Shown: piece after piece, positions 1 through 10,585 of the stretch
How positions within the stretch are numbered: the stretch's first letter is position 1
Layout: each line of letters opens with the position of its first letter
Assembly: GCF_034140825.1 (NCBI RefSeq)
Contig: NC_089043.1
Span: 27,140,001-27,204,000 of the forward strand
Length of the DNA: 64,000 bases
From: Oryza sativa Japonica Group
Taxonomy: Eukaryota; Streptophyta; Magnoliopsida; Poales; Poaceae
Direction: 5' to 3'
Notes under the pieces: generated by a model
Database searches by the model: none
What the model was told of the DNA's origin: nothing
What the model saw: the letters and a program-made list of their open reading frames with translations, nothing else
Program-made: the position numbers and the translations under genes

Positions 1-564
1 AAAGTCAAGGTTATATGGCCCGGCCTTAATTTTTGTCCCCTTCGAAGTTTGCCCCTCATTGTTGTTTGTGGTTGCTACCATGCTGTGATCTGAATTCAAA
101 TTGTAAGTTTATAACCGGGCCATCTCAGTTACTACGTGTGATTCGTGTGTTGTCAAGTGGTGATTGGCTACACAGCTCTTGTGGTACAGGCTGCAGATTG
201 GAACGCCTCTGTCGTTTTGTTTGATGAATTTCAAGGCAGACAAATTCCTTCGTTATGTGAGTGTCTACTACTCATGTCCTGGAAAGTTGAAATAGACTTT
301 TGATGATATGACTTGAAGAGCGAAGAATCTGCACTGATCAGAAGGAAATTAAGCAGTACTCGATCGTTTATTTTGGAGAGCACTTACATTACAATATTGC
401 ATAAACATTACAGCAGGAATTAAGGCATGATTCGGATTTCAGAAAACATGCCAAAATTAAACATTCATTTCATTTTATTTGCAACCAACAGATCGAAGGT
501 GACGATGGTTTGATGAAAACACACAACAGCCATGAGCTCCAGGTTCAGGTTCGCTCACAACTCA
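1..564. other. Intergenic, 3' side of germin-like gene A
   Basis: I see no supportable gene here. The part next to position 565 should hold the 3' UTR of the minus-strand germin-like gene. The small open frame at 33-224 has no family resemblance and no splice partners. Confidence 0.5.
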
Positions 565-1308
565 CTAGAAGTAAAAGTAGTAGGAGGCTGCGAAGCAAAG
601 CAGCAGGGTGATGGCCCAGCGCGACGGCAGCAAAGCCGCGGCGGCGGAGGAGGAGGACCCCGGCGAGGGCCTCGGCGAAGGCGGCGCCTGGTCTTGCTTG
701 AGCTGGTCGACGGTGGCCTGGTCGGTGTGCATGGACTTGTCGAGGATGGTGTCGTCGATGCCGCTGCCGAAGAGCGCGGCGGGGAGGGAGATGGTGCCGG
801 GGGTGGCGCTGCCGAAGGCGGAGAAGGCGCGGGCGACGACGTCGGTGCCATTGTTGAACTGGAAGTGCACCATGCCCTTGGGGAACACGAACATGTCGCC
901 GGTCTGCAGCGTCTGCGTGTACACGGTGCCGTTGCGGGCGGCGTCGACGAGCCCCACCAGCAGCGGGCCCTGCACGACCACCAGCAGCTCCGACGCCCTG
1001 GGGTGGATGTGCGGCGGGTTGACGGTGCCGGCGCCGAAGACGAGGGCGGCGTAGGACACGGACTGGCCAAGCAGCGCCGGGAACTCGGCGTGAGTGGCCT
1101 TGGTGACGGTGAGCTTGGCCGGGTCGCCGGAGTTGCCGGTGACGAGGTTCTTGTAGGTGAAGAAGGCGCCGTCGATCCCGGATGGGTCGGTGTCGCTGGG
1201 CACGACGAAGTCGGTGAGGATGTCCGGGTCGGCGGCGCCGGCGGAGAGGATCACGGCCAGCAGGAGCAGCACGCCGAGGCTGACGCTGCTGCGGCTACTC
1301 ATCATCAT
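565..1308 (-). CDS. Germin-like protein A with hydrophobic C-terminal tail
   Basis: Single-exon gene, 247 aa. It is a secreted cupin. Residues 1-25 form a signal peptide ending near AGA, followed by the DPDILTDFVVP start typical of this subfamily. Germin box 1 (PPHIHPRASELL) supplies metal ligands H100, H102 and E107, and box 2 (GDMFVFPKGMVHFQFN) supplies H148, so the manganese site looks complete. The family includes oxalate oxidases and superoxide dismutases of the cell wall; the activity cannot be read from sequence. It differs from its two neighbours by a tail of about 35 residues, rich in Pro and Ser and then Ala. This ends in the hydrophobic stretch WAITLLLCFAASYYFYF at the very C-terminus, which looks like a GPI-anchor signal. 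There is no Cys in the mature cupin domain. The start is the first of three consecutive ATG codons. First of three tandem copies on this strand. Confidence 0.93.
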   Translation of the reverse strand: MMMSSRSSVSLGVLLLLAVILSAGAADPDILTDFVVPSDTDPSGIDGAFFTYKNLVTGNSGDPAKLTVTKATHAEFPALLGQSVSYAALVFGAGTVNPPHIHPRASELLVVVQGPLLVGLVDAARNGTVYTQTLQTGDMFVFPKGMVHFQFNNGTDVVARAFSAFGSATPGTISLPAALFGSGIDDTILDKSMHTDQATVDQLKQDQAPPSPRPSPGSSSSAAAALLPSRWAITLLLCFAASYYFYF

Positions 1309-1396
1309 CGTCGTATCTTAGCTCTGTTAGTTAGTGTGCGATGGATCGATCGAGGTGGAGGCAGCCGCAAATTGATGAACGAGCGAGACGTACGGT

Positions 1397-1406
1397 GGTA
1401 TTTATG
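1397..1406 (-). promoter_or_regulatory. TATA-like box of germin-like gene A
   Basis: CATAAATACC on the minus strand lies about 90 bp upstream of the ATG. All three germin-like genes have a TATAAAT-like motif at 90-145 bp, which fits tightly regulated, TATA-driven promoters. No transcription start data are available. Confidence 0.4.
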
Positions 1407-1522
1407 TGCGTAGAATCGCCGGCTCGGCTTAGGAAAAGCTGTCACCATGCTGCATGGCTTGTCATGTATGTAAACAGCTTCATCGTTGCTCTTCATCAGC
1501 TTATTAATTAGCCACAATCAAC

Positions 1523-1675
1523 AAAGTTAAATTTTAATTTTTAATTTTGAAGATAATTTCAATATTTTTTATACTTTATTTTTTCAACATTAACTTTTAA
1601 ATCACTAGGAACACACATGCATAAAGTTTTTATTTTTTTTATCACAAATAAACGTTAAGGTTTACGCGAAAAGAT
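1523..1675 (-). mobile_element. Degenerate MITE remnant (family of 62951-63170)
   Basis: Read in reverse orientation, this AT-rich stretch matches the body of the element at 62951-63170. Shared stretches include the AAATTTTAATTTTTAATTTT block, the words around ATCACTAGGAACACACATGCAT, and ATCACAAATAAACG. The ends are eroded, so this is an old fragment. Confidence 0.45.
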
Positions 1676-2969
1676 CAGACTGTAAAGTTGATTCCTTCGT
1701 TTCCTAGGTCGTTTCACAAATAAATTAATTACTACATTCATATATGAGAGCATATGCATACGTGCGTGCGTACGTCGTCATTCGGAACAGAGCTAACAGT
1801 CCAGACCCCCAGTGTACAAACATTGTTGAAATACTAATTACTGGACCAGTTTGATCAAGCTGCCATGTGTAGTATATTAGCCGGCGCCTTGTGCCGCCAT
1901 ATATTTGCTCGCTTTGGAAACAACTACAACATTTGGTCTTAATTGCTGTCTGATTAGCTTTCCTGCTGTATAGAATATGCATTTGCATTTGTGTACTATA
2001 CATAAAACAATCGATCGAGTTTCCAAGGCATTTGGGTTTAGTGGTCTTATTAATTCTCTTGTGTGCACTACACCTTAGCCTTTTCCATTAGCATATTGCA
2101 CCATGCAAGAAGAATGATCATCCATCGGTTTCCAAACGCAAATAATTAAATTATTAGAGGTAATTAAGCAGCTACCAAGTGCATGGCTGTGTATATCCAT
2201 TGAGATATAGACGCCGGATTTTAATCTATTTTCAAAAAAAAAAAGTGCATGTGCGCAACAACTACTAGGTAGTCATTCTTTTCTTAAAAAAAATCACAAA
2301 ACAACAAATACTATCACACAACTATATATATATATTTATTTAACATCAAATTAATTTATCATGAAACTATAGATTTAAGATAGAGAATCACAAAAATATA
2401 TTATATGATGAAGTTATCGTAGAACTAGCGCCAACTTAATCACATCACTACAACGTTAAGAACTCCAACAGGACATCGTTGTTAGGGATTTAAACTATAC
2501 AATCTGTAGTTTGAGATGAATGTATTTAAATGAAAGTTCGTGGCGACAGTTGAAAGTTTTGTATGATTTATATATGTTGAAAGTCACATGGTTTTAAGTG
2601 GAAAGTTTCGTAGGAAAGTGATACTAAAAGAAAAAAGTGTGCGCTAGCTGGTCATGCCTACTTGAAACAAGAATAGAACAATCGCCGACTCAAAAAAGAA
2701 AGGGAAAAACAGAAATTCAATTTTGACATATCTCAATCGAATTAAGTTTTCAATGATCACAACTCAAGTCAAAACATACATAAATATATACTAGCACACT
2801 CGACTCGAGGTCGAGGATTATTCCCACGTACGGCCACACTACAGCTTGCAGCATTTTCATCTGTCACGCTTTTGCGTTGCACTGCATGTCTGCATTGCTT
2901 GGTGTTATTCAACTAGTAACAGCCAACAGGACGACATACGACAATGGCGAGAGAAGGAAGAGTAGCTAA
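1676..2969. other. Intergenic between germin-like genes A and B
   Basis: AT-rich DNA. 2290-2450 has repeated ATCACA words that look like an old repeat remnant. I see no gene, RNA gene or intact transposon. 2905-2969 is probably 3' UTR of the next germin-like gene. Confidence 0.4.
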
Positions 2970-3614
2970 TTAGGACTTGTTGGGCGGAGTCAGGTTCGCC
3001 TTGAGCTTCAGGATCGTGGGCACGTCGGTCTTGAACGATTTGGCGAGCACGGCGTCGTCGATGCCGGTGCCGAACACTGTGACCGGCACCGGCACGACCC
3101 CCGGGGCGGCGCTGCCGAACGCCGAGAGCGCCATGGCCGGCTGGTTCCCGGAGTTGAATTGGAAGTGCACCATCCCCTTGGGGAAGACGAACATGTCGCC
3201 GGCGGCCAGGTCCTGGGTGTAGAGCTTGTTGGTCGTGTCGATGAAGCCGACGGAGAGCGCGCCGTCGACGACGAGCAGGAGCTCGGCGGAGCGCGGGTGG
3301 GTGTGCGGCGGGTTGACGGTGCTCGGGGGGAAGACGAGCGTGGCGTAGGAGACGCTCTGGCCGTTGAGCGCCGGGAACTCGGCCATGGTGGCCTTGGTCA
3401 CGGTGAAGCTGTTCGGTTCCGGCGCGCTGCTCGTGTTGAACACCTTGCGGAAGCCGGTGAACGTGAAGAAGTCGCCGGTGATGTTCATGGGGTTGCCGTT
3501 CGCCGGGATGACATAGTCGGTGAGGATGTCGGGGTCGCCGGCCATGACTAGGGTCAGTGCTGGGGCCCAAACTGCAAGCAGCAATAGTAGCAAAGAGTAG
3601 TAGCTCAACGCCAT
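2970..3614 (-). CDS. Germin-like protein B
   Basis: Single-exon gene, 214 aa, the usual size of the family. A signal peptide (residues 1-25, ending ALTLVMA) precedes GDPDILTDYVIP. Box 1 (NPPHTHPRSAELLLVVDG) gives H104, H106 and E111; box 2 (GDMFVFPKGMVHFQFN) gives H150. These are the four metal ligands of germin-type cupins. N-glycosylation sequons are visible at N44 (NIT) and N60 (NTS). The mature protein has no cysteine, so the N-terminal disulfide of classical germins cannot form. It is near-identical to the copy at 5446-6090 over the cupin core, so the two are recent tandem duplicates. The product is expected in the apoplast or cell wall. The enzymatic activity is not predictable from sequence. 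Confidence 0.94.
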   Translation of the reverse strand: MALSYYSLLLLLLAVWAPALTLVMAGDPDILTDYVIPANGNPMNITGDFFTFTGFRKVFNTSSAPEPNSFTVTKATMAEFPALNGQSVSYATLVFPPSTVNPPHTHPRSAELLLVVDGALSVGFIDTTNKLYTQDLAAGDMFVFPKGMVHFQFNSGNQPAMALSAFGSAAPGVVPVPVTVFGTGIDDAVLAKSFKTDVPTILKLKANLTPPNKS

Positions 3615-3747
3615 TGAATCTATTTTAATCGTTCGATCAGCTGCTAAACTGTCAGTAAGTAATGAGTTAAGACGAAGTTTAATTTGACTGATGTGGTCTA
3701 GTCTTCAATCTACTTGTGTTATGGAGACAGTGAGCAGTAGGATTTGG

Positions 3748-3757
3748 CTATTTATGC
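3748..3757 (-). promoter_or_regulatory. TATA-like box of germin-like gene B
   Basis: CATAAATAGC on the minus strand, about 140 bp upstream of the ATG at 3614. Its position and sequence match the boxes of the other two copies. Confidence 0.4.
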
Positions 3758-5445
3758 AGAAGAAGCGTCTGACGATAAGCCGGAGAAATCGAGGTTGAAA
3801 TTGACATATACTATGCGTAAATTAATCATTCATCTTCCGTTGTTGGACGACCGAAAGATCGGTGCATCAAGATAAAGAAACTAGCCAGCTAGAGGTTCCT
3901 GTTAAAACTTATGCCCGTCCAGAACAGAACAGAACAGATTAGATTTCTGGCCTCCGAGAATGAATACGTATCTGATGCCATGCTACTTAGCTTGTTAAAT
4001 TAGGAAGTCAGATTGTTAACTCCATCAGTTATCTTGGACGTATTCTGCATTCCCCTGGTTGTTTACTATGAATAATAGCAAGGAAGATGCATGATGAGAA
4101 ACCAAGGGAGAAAGCAAATGTCATCCCAAGGCATCAAAGTCCTACCCACCTACAGCTGCACTGCAAGAATATCTCATTGCCAATTCACTACTGCTTCGTC
4201 AGGAATGACATATCTTCCATTGATAACTCAGCTCAGCTGTGCGGTCCAGTTGCCTTTCTAGTTCAACTGAATTATCAAACAATGCAGGTCTATTAACTCT
4301 TACACACCAAGACTTGTTGTTTTTTGCGTGCTTGTCCTCAGTGTTTTGATTTGAAGTTGTTTGTGTCTGTACTGCCTTCTGGTAGGCTTCTGTGCTCCTC
4401 CTTAATATATCCAGTAGTGCTCCTCCCGTCGGTTTCAAAAGAAGATTTGAAGTTGTTTGTCATAATGGTAAATACATGGACCAATTGGCAGTGAGGATGG
4501 TGGAAGTTTCCCTTTTTAGCTACTGTTTGGCAGTGAGGATGGTGGAAGTTTCCCTTTTTAGCTACTGTAGTAGAGTGGAAATTCAAAGCATGTGAGATGA
4601 ACAGGTAAAATGCAATCAGTGAACTGTAGAAACCACAAACGGGAAAAGGCATGCTACAACTGAGACAAACAATGGATAAGCTTTGATAATGGAAATGGAC
4701 GTCGTTGGTAGGTACACTCGGTGTTGAGCATTGTTCAGACAGATGTAACAATGCAATGATGTATATTACTAGTATAAATTAACTTTGTTTGATACTATAA
4801 GAGAATTCAACTTGAGAGCCCACTGTAATTTAACAGAACTGCTCTGAATATGGGTTGCTAGAATGGTGCTCTTGACTCTTGAGGGCTTATATGTTAGGAT
4901 TCAGGAGAAACATAACAGATGTTAAATTCTTAGTTTTAGTTGGTGATGCATATTGCAGTTGTTTATATTGAGATCCATGTTATCCATCTGACCATCATCA
5001 ATATTTCTGTCTTGTGGATATATGCAGACTGGCATATAAGAGGGTGACTGTCTGACTGAGTATATATGTGGATATATGCAGATTTAGCATATAAGAAGGT
5101 GAGTAAGATTGCAACACAAATTTACTATTGCCAGTAACAGGTAGTAAGTGGAAACACACAGTATTAAGAGATGTATCATTATTGTGGAAAGCCGTTACAG
5201 CAGAGAAACTCTCAACACTTACAACTGAACTGGTCTATATATATTCCCACAACGCCTTAATTAATACTGATAGATACATGGTTCAAAGCTCTTCAGACAA
5301 GACAATACAACCACAATTCAGAATTATTCACCACACAAATCATAATTTACCTTCTTCAGTAGTTGGTAGCCTGGAAGGTCTCTTATTTCAAGCAGCAGCA
5401 GCAGCAGGATGAAAAACAAGAATAATTAACACCAACGGGGAGGGC
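3758..5445. other. Intergenic between germin-like genes B and C
   Basis: No gene is supportable. The stretch holds a 42-bp tandem duplication (4485-4568) and a short imperfect repeat of GTGGATATATGCAGA words around 5015-5100. A (CAG)n run at 5393-5407 lies just downstream of germin-like gene C. Confidence 0.45.
4485..4568. repeat. 42-bp tandem duplication, two copies
   Basis: The word TTGGCAGTGAGGATGGTGG starts at 4485 and again at 4527. The 42-bp units are virtually identical, so the duplication is recent. Confidence 0.85.
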
Positions 5446-6090
5446 TTAGGCTTTCTTGGGAGGAGTTAGGCCTGCCTTGAGCTTCTGGATCGTAGGCACG
5501 TCGGTCTTGAACGACTTGGCGAGCACGGCGTCGTCGATGTTTGTGCCGAACACGGTGACCGGCACCGACACGAGCCCCGCGGCGGCGCTTCCGAACGCCG
5601 AGAGCGCCATGGCCGGCTGGTTCCCGGAGTTGAACTGGAAGTGCACCATCCCCTTGGGGAAGACGAACATGTCGCCGGCGGCAAGGTCCTGGGTGTAGAG
5701 CTTGTTGGTCGTGTCGACGAAGCCGACGGAGAGCGCGCCGTCGACGAGGAGCAGGAGCTCGGCAGAGCGCGGGTGGGTGTGCGGCGGGTTGAGGGTGGCC
5801 GGGGGATACATGAGGACGGCGTAGGAGACGCTCTGGCCGTTGAGCGCCGGGAACTCGGCCATGGTGGCCTTGGTCACCGTGAAGTTGGCGTTGGGCATCG
5901 GCATGCTCATGTTCATGCTCAGCGGGTTGCGGAAGCCGGTGAACGTGAAGAAGTCGCCGGTGATGTTCTCGGCGTTGCTGCCGGCCGGGATGACGTAGTC
6001 CGTCAGGATGTCTGGGTCGCCGGCCATGACCAGCGCCACTGGAGCTGACACTACTGCAAGCACCACCAGGAGCAAGATGGAGGATGCCAT
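5446..6090 (-). CDS. Germin-like protein C
   Basis: Single-exon gene, 214 aa. The signal peptide is residues 1-23 (ending ALVMA), then GDPDILTDYVIPAG. Box 1 (NPPHTHPRSAELLLLVDG) has H104, H106 and E111; box 2 has H150, so the cupin metal site is complete. An NIT sequon (N42) is shared with copy B. A Met/Pro/Asn-rich insert at about residues 57-69 (NPLSMNMSMPMPNANF) replaces a Thr/Ser/Pro stretch of copy B and is the main difference. The mature chain has no cysteine. Third member of the tandem array and closest to copy B. Predicted to be secreted; activity unknown. Confidence 0.94.
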   Translation of the reverse strand: MASSILLLVVLAVVSAPVALVMAGDPDILTDYVIPAGSNAENITGDFFTFTGFRNPLSMNMSMPMPNANFTVTKATMAEFPALNGQSVSYAVLMYPPATLNPPHTHPRSAELLLLVDGALSVGFVDTTNKLYTQDLAAGDMFVFPKGMVHFQFNSGNQPAMALSAFGSAAAGLVSVPVTVFGTNIDDAVLAKSFKTDVPTIQKLKAGLTPPKKA

Positions 6091-6208
6091 TATTGTATCA
6101 GGTCAGATGGCCTGAATCTTGATTAAGCTTTGGAGGCTAAATGATCTTGCTAATAAGCAGCTTGGGTTGTGCACTTGTGCTTGTGCCATGGAGATGATGA
6201 GCAACCCA

Positions 6209-6216
6209 ATTTATAA
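6209..6216 (-). promoter_or_regulatory. TATA box of germin-like gene C
   Basis: TATAAATT on the minus strand, about 120 bp upstream of the ATG at 6090, at the spacing expected for a plant gene with a short 5' UTR. Confidence 0.5.
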
Positions 6217-7153
6217 GAAGCTTTTCTCTTGGCCAGGAGGAATTGGAGGAACCAATGCTGCCGTCTGTCTTTTGTGCGATCGAAATGGCAACACTCAAGG
6301 CTTTTGACAGCTTGCTCCTTGGATGCATCTAGCATCAAAATTGCATATCCTGCATTCAATTATTTTCAGAATGGAGCTGGCATAATACAATCTGACTTGG
6401 AAGTTAAGGATCATGCATGTGCCAGGCATCGCAAAGCCTTCACTTGAGTAAATACTGGATGTTTAATAAAAATATCTCACAAGTAGAGTTTAGCGTCGAA
6501 CTAGTCTAATCTATTTGTACCACAGTTTACAAAATGGCAACATCAAGTCTAAAAATGGAGACAAAGAATGCAATATCGAATCGACTTCACATCTACCTTG
6601 TCAGCCCCCTTGAAACCAGGTTCCTGATGCTTTGCAAGACGATTTTCGTGTGCAACATCTCGCGATAAACAGCACACAACAAGCTAAAAGCTATTAATAG
6701 CTTCATCGCCAAACAAATGGCTTCTAAACTGATAACAGTACTAGCGAAAACTAGTAATACGCTATCATGCTCCACCAAATCAAGACGTAAAATGACATGT
6801 TTACTAGCTTCTGATGATCCAGGGCAGGCACAACTCAGCTGACTTTGGAAGAGGCTTAACACGGCCGAGCCCACTGAGATCACAATGCGTCTGAGTTGAC
6901 GCAGAAATAATTCTTGGCATAATGGAACCGAAAACACCAGACAAACTGACACAGCAGTAGCACCGTATAAGGTGCAATTTAATTGGGCAATAATCAAGAT
7001 AGATACCGAGATAACATCACCTTAACAATGTGCCAAAAATCTCAAAACATTCAACATTACTGGGGCAAATGAACACCCACATATGTATCACTGAATAAAC
7101 TTAACAGAACGGCAACATCAGGTCTATAAGACTAGAAAATGGATAAGACAACA
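6217..7153. other. Germin-like C upstream region and RPS25 3' region
   Basis: The left part is promoter DNA of the germin-like gene. The right part, next to 7154, should hold the RPS25 3' UTR. I see no further gene or repeat. Confidence 0.4.
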
Positions 7154-8268
7154 TCATGTGTTCGTTGCCCTGGTGTAAATCTGTTGGCTGCAATGAACCG
7201 ACACCATCCTGATAAGCCCCCTATCCATCAGATCCTTCATAGCCCTCCTAGCCAGGGACCCATTAATCTGCAGGTAAATATATAAAATCTTGTTACCCAT
7301 ACTGAGCAAGATGATTAAAATTACCTAGCTGTACAACATCTAGGTATAAATTACACAGAAGGCTAAAACAACAATGATGACGTTAAGAGTTACATTGCCA
7401 AAAGAGAATATGCTATATGTTGCACATGCAAGGGGAAAAGAGCAAGATCAAACTTGCCATACTAATAACAGTAGTTTCAGGTACTAATAAAAATTCACAA
7501 ATCAACTATATAGTTTGGCGCATGGAAACCAAACAAACATGCACAGAGGCCTAACAAATCATTACTCCTTTGCTCATTGGCATCACTCAACCACACAAAA
7601 ATGCCAACCATGACACCGAATACCCCAAACAGTGGTGATTCTGCATTTAACTCATGGATGGAATATCAATATCATAACCCACAAATTTAGCACAGGAGCC
7701 TAAAATTAACCACAAGGTCCTTATCTTCCTGAATTCTATCAAGTGGGCTAGGCTACATGACTGTGAAAATATAGTGAAAATCTGAATTGGCGCGCATAAA
7801 CAAAGAAGAAATTGAGAATGTGAGCTAGGCAACCAGCATGGCACAGTATTGTTGGTGGTAATCTAAATTTATCAATGAATTACCCTGAGGCGCTCGGAGA
7901 GGACGGAGGGGGTGATCTGCTTGTACTTGGGCACCTCGGAGAGCAGCTTGTCGTAGGTGGCCTGGTCGAACAGCACCGAGTTGTTCACCTTCTCCTTTTG
8001 CTTTCCCTTGCTCCACTTCTGCAAACCAAACGGAGGCAAATCCATGACCATGAGAAAACCGAACAAGCCAGATCCGAATAAAACCGAACAGGAGGAGGAA
8101 TGGAGATGACCTTCTTCTTCTGCTTGCCACCGCCGGACTTGGCGGGCTTGGACGACGGCGGCGGGGCCTTGTCCTTCTTCGGGGCCTGAGACAGCAAGCA
8201 AGCGAGAGGGTCAGCACGCAGCCGGCGATCGAGCAAAAATGGTGGGAGAGACAAACGAGGCGTACCAT
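7154..8268 (-). CDS. RPS25: 40S ribosomal protein S25 (eS25)
   Basis: Four coding exons on the minus strand: 8266-8268, 8111-8185, 7884-8018 and 7154-7267. Every intron has GT/AG ends and the phases join to give exactly 108 aa, the length of plant eS25. The protein starts [17 protein letters not shown], continues through the basic [18 protein letters not shown] region, then the winged-helix core ([23 protein letters not shown] through QIYTRATNT). It is a component of the small ribosomal subunit. Unusually, the first coding exon carries only the ATG; intron 1 follows at once. The gene is divergent from the plus-strand gene at 8686, with about 420 bp between the two start codons, and a telo-box lies in the shared region. 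Confidence 0.96.
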
Positions 8269-8377
8269 TTCGACGACGCGATGCGGCGGCGGAAGAAGGC
8301 GCAGGCGAAGGCAAGGATGGCGGCGACGAGGAGGAGCAGGCTGAGGCTGCAGGTATATGACTTGGGAGGTGGGGAGG

Positions 8378-8387
8378 CTAGGGTTTC
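8378..8387 (-). promoter_or_regulatory. Telo-box in the RPS25 5' region
   Basis: The minus strand reads GAAACCCTAG. AAACCCTA telo-boxes are a known promoter feature of plant ribosomal protein genes. A second copy of the word (CTAGGGTTT on plus, 8669-8677) sits just before the ATG of the divergent gene. The 8269-8685 interval therefore looks like a bidirectional promoter for two growth-linked genes. Confidence 0.6.
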
Positions 8388-8685
8388 AGCGCTCCGATGC
8401 GTTTCTGGCCGTCGGATTTGATCTGATCCGGAGTATTATTCATCCAAGTCCCACACAAACCTCTAATACTCGTTAACCATCCCTGAGGGGAGGACTACGT
8501 AGAATGTTTTCAAATAAGCATATTTGAAAGGGCCAAATTACAAAGTAGCACAGGGAGTCATAGCAGCGGTGGAATAGAATCGAGTCATCATCATCATCAG
8601 TGGGGGAGTTGGGAGAGAGAGACAGTTTCACGGAGCCAACGAAGCGAAGATCCTCTCGTCTCGTGTTCTAGGGTTTCTCGCGGCG

Positions 8686-10585
8686 ATGGAGGCGGCGGCT
8701 AGGGCTCCATCCAGGGCGGCGGCGAGGTTCGTGCAGCGCAGGCTCTTTTCCTCCGGCGGCAAGGTGCTCGGCGAGGAGGAGAAGGCCGCCGAGAACGTCT
8801 ACATCAAGGTATCTTCCTTCCATCTCTCTCCCTCTCGGGTGCGGGCGCGCGATTCCTGTCTGAGATGCGTATGCGCTGTGATCTGTGGGCTCGGGTTGAG
8901 CGGTGTGTGGATTTCACCTAGTTCCGCAAATCTGGGACTTGAGAGAGAGAGAGTCGCGACGCGGTCTCTCTTTCTTTCCTGTACGAGTCCCCCTGCCCGC
9001 ACCGCACTCAGCTCTGGGATCCCCAAATATTTTCGGCCTGCATTGTTGCAGTGCACGCCTAGGAATATATTATACGTCTGCCTGTTTACTGATCTGGAAT
9101 ACAGTTGAGTTGGCTGTCGTCCTGCCTGCGTCCCTCATCCATTAGCACAGCAATTTATGACTGATATATGTTCACCCTGTGCCTTGCTTCACATATGCTA
9201 TTGCGGTTGCAATGTTGCATCAAAATTCTTTCCTGTTAGATTATTCTTGCATTTTTTTTGGCCTAATTGAGACAGATTCTTGCTTGCTACTTGAACATAC
9301 CCTGTTTGATTTACATTATTGAGTAGATTGTTGCCACCGATTATCTACTTGATTATAGGGACAAATTAAATATTTTGAGAAATGAACTTAACAAATAGCT
9401 TAAAACAATTGGTTTAAGGTCAGTTTTATGTGGGTTTTTTTTTTCTTCATGAGAAGCAGAGCAGGGTTGTTCTCCTGGTTTTATAAAAAAGATCGTTCAA
9501 ATATTACTCATTCAACATTTTGTACAATAGTCAAGCTGTTCTTGTTTTAATTATCTATATCTGTGATCTTCTATGCCGGTTGCTCAATTATACTCTTTTG
9601 AAGCACTGCAGTAGCTGGCCTGATGTTATTCTAGTGATCCTCACAAACGTACTGCTGGCACTGATTTGTTTTCTCCATTATGTATTTGTACTACTGCTGT
9701 TTCAATTGGATCGTTGCTGGCATCCCATATTTTGCTTGGCTTTCTGTGGAAGTGTGAATACAGTCTTATCTCAGGACTGACTGTTGATGCTTATGCTTTG
9801 TGATATTAGTTTCTTCTTTTTAAGGCATGGCCTTTTTTTAGTTCCTTTTGTTCTTTGATTGCCTTTAAGGACCGCAAATGTATATCTAAAAGTACATTTG
9901 ATGCTCGGAATTTTGTAACTCTGCAGACAGATGTAGATGTTCTTTTAGAATCAATCATTGTTTCTTTCAAATAGAAACCTTTTCCGAAATTACCCGCTTT
10001 CTTAATCGTTGCGAACTTCTGTTTTAGAATGTATCTTGACGCTATGCTAACAACATGCATGGTGACTTACTGCAGAAAATGGAACACGAGAAGCTGGAGA
10101 AGTTGGCCCACAAGGTATGCAAACATATTGCCTCTCTTAAAACTTGATTGGGCAGTGCCTTTAATGGCTCACTCTCATAAGTCCTCTCAGCTTTTTTTTT
10201 TTGTCATGCACAAGAGATTATGCATTCTTTTATATGTTGTCATACATTTATAAAATTTGTTTTCGTTGGATATTCATGTTTTGAACTTAATACAAGCTAG
10301 TATCTGCTTTGAGTGGGCGAGGGAAATGAAACTGTTCTAGTTCTTGCGCTTACAATAGATGTGAGCTACTTTCAGGGCCCCAACCCAGGAGAGCAAGCTT
10401 CAACCGCAGGTGCTGCGGCTAACGCTGTGAAGACTGGAAGCGGCTCAACGGAGTCAAGATCTGCTGGTGTGTCAACTGACAAAAACAGGAACTATGCTGT
10501 CCTGGCAGGCACTGTTGCTGCTTTGAGTGGCCTGGGGTGGTATCTCTTGTCAAAGCCTAAGAAGTCTGAAGATATAGTGGACTGA
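8686..10585 (+). CDS. Small mitochondrial protein: IF1-like N-terminus plus one TM segment
   Basis: Three exons (8686-8808, 10076-10114, 10376-10585) with consistent GT/AG sites give 123 aa. Residues 1-23 are Ala/Arg-rich (MEAAARAPSRAAARFVQRRL then FSS), a mitochondrial presequence. Residues 25-54 (GKVLGEEEKAAENVYIKKME, then HEKLEKLAHK) resemble the inhibitory helix of the F1-ATPase inhibitor IF1. A flexible Ala/Gly/Ser linker follows, then a single transmembrane segment at about 93-112 (ending GLGWYLL) and a charged tail. I take it as the rice counterpart of Arabidopsis At2g27730, which as I recall is reported as a plant-specific complex I subunit; this is from memory. Whether it inhibits ATP synthase or sits in complex I cannot be decided here. 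It shares a divergent promoter with RPS25. Confidence 0.85.

Noticed and set aside
532-1413. Long plus-strand open frame of 293 codons opposite germin-like gene A
   Set aside because: It is the antisense of a GC-rich germin exon; the translation is low-complexity Gly/Glu/Arg with no family resemblance.
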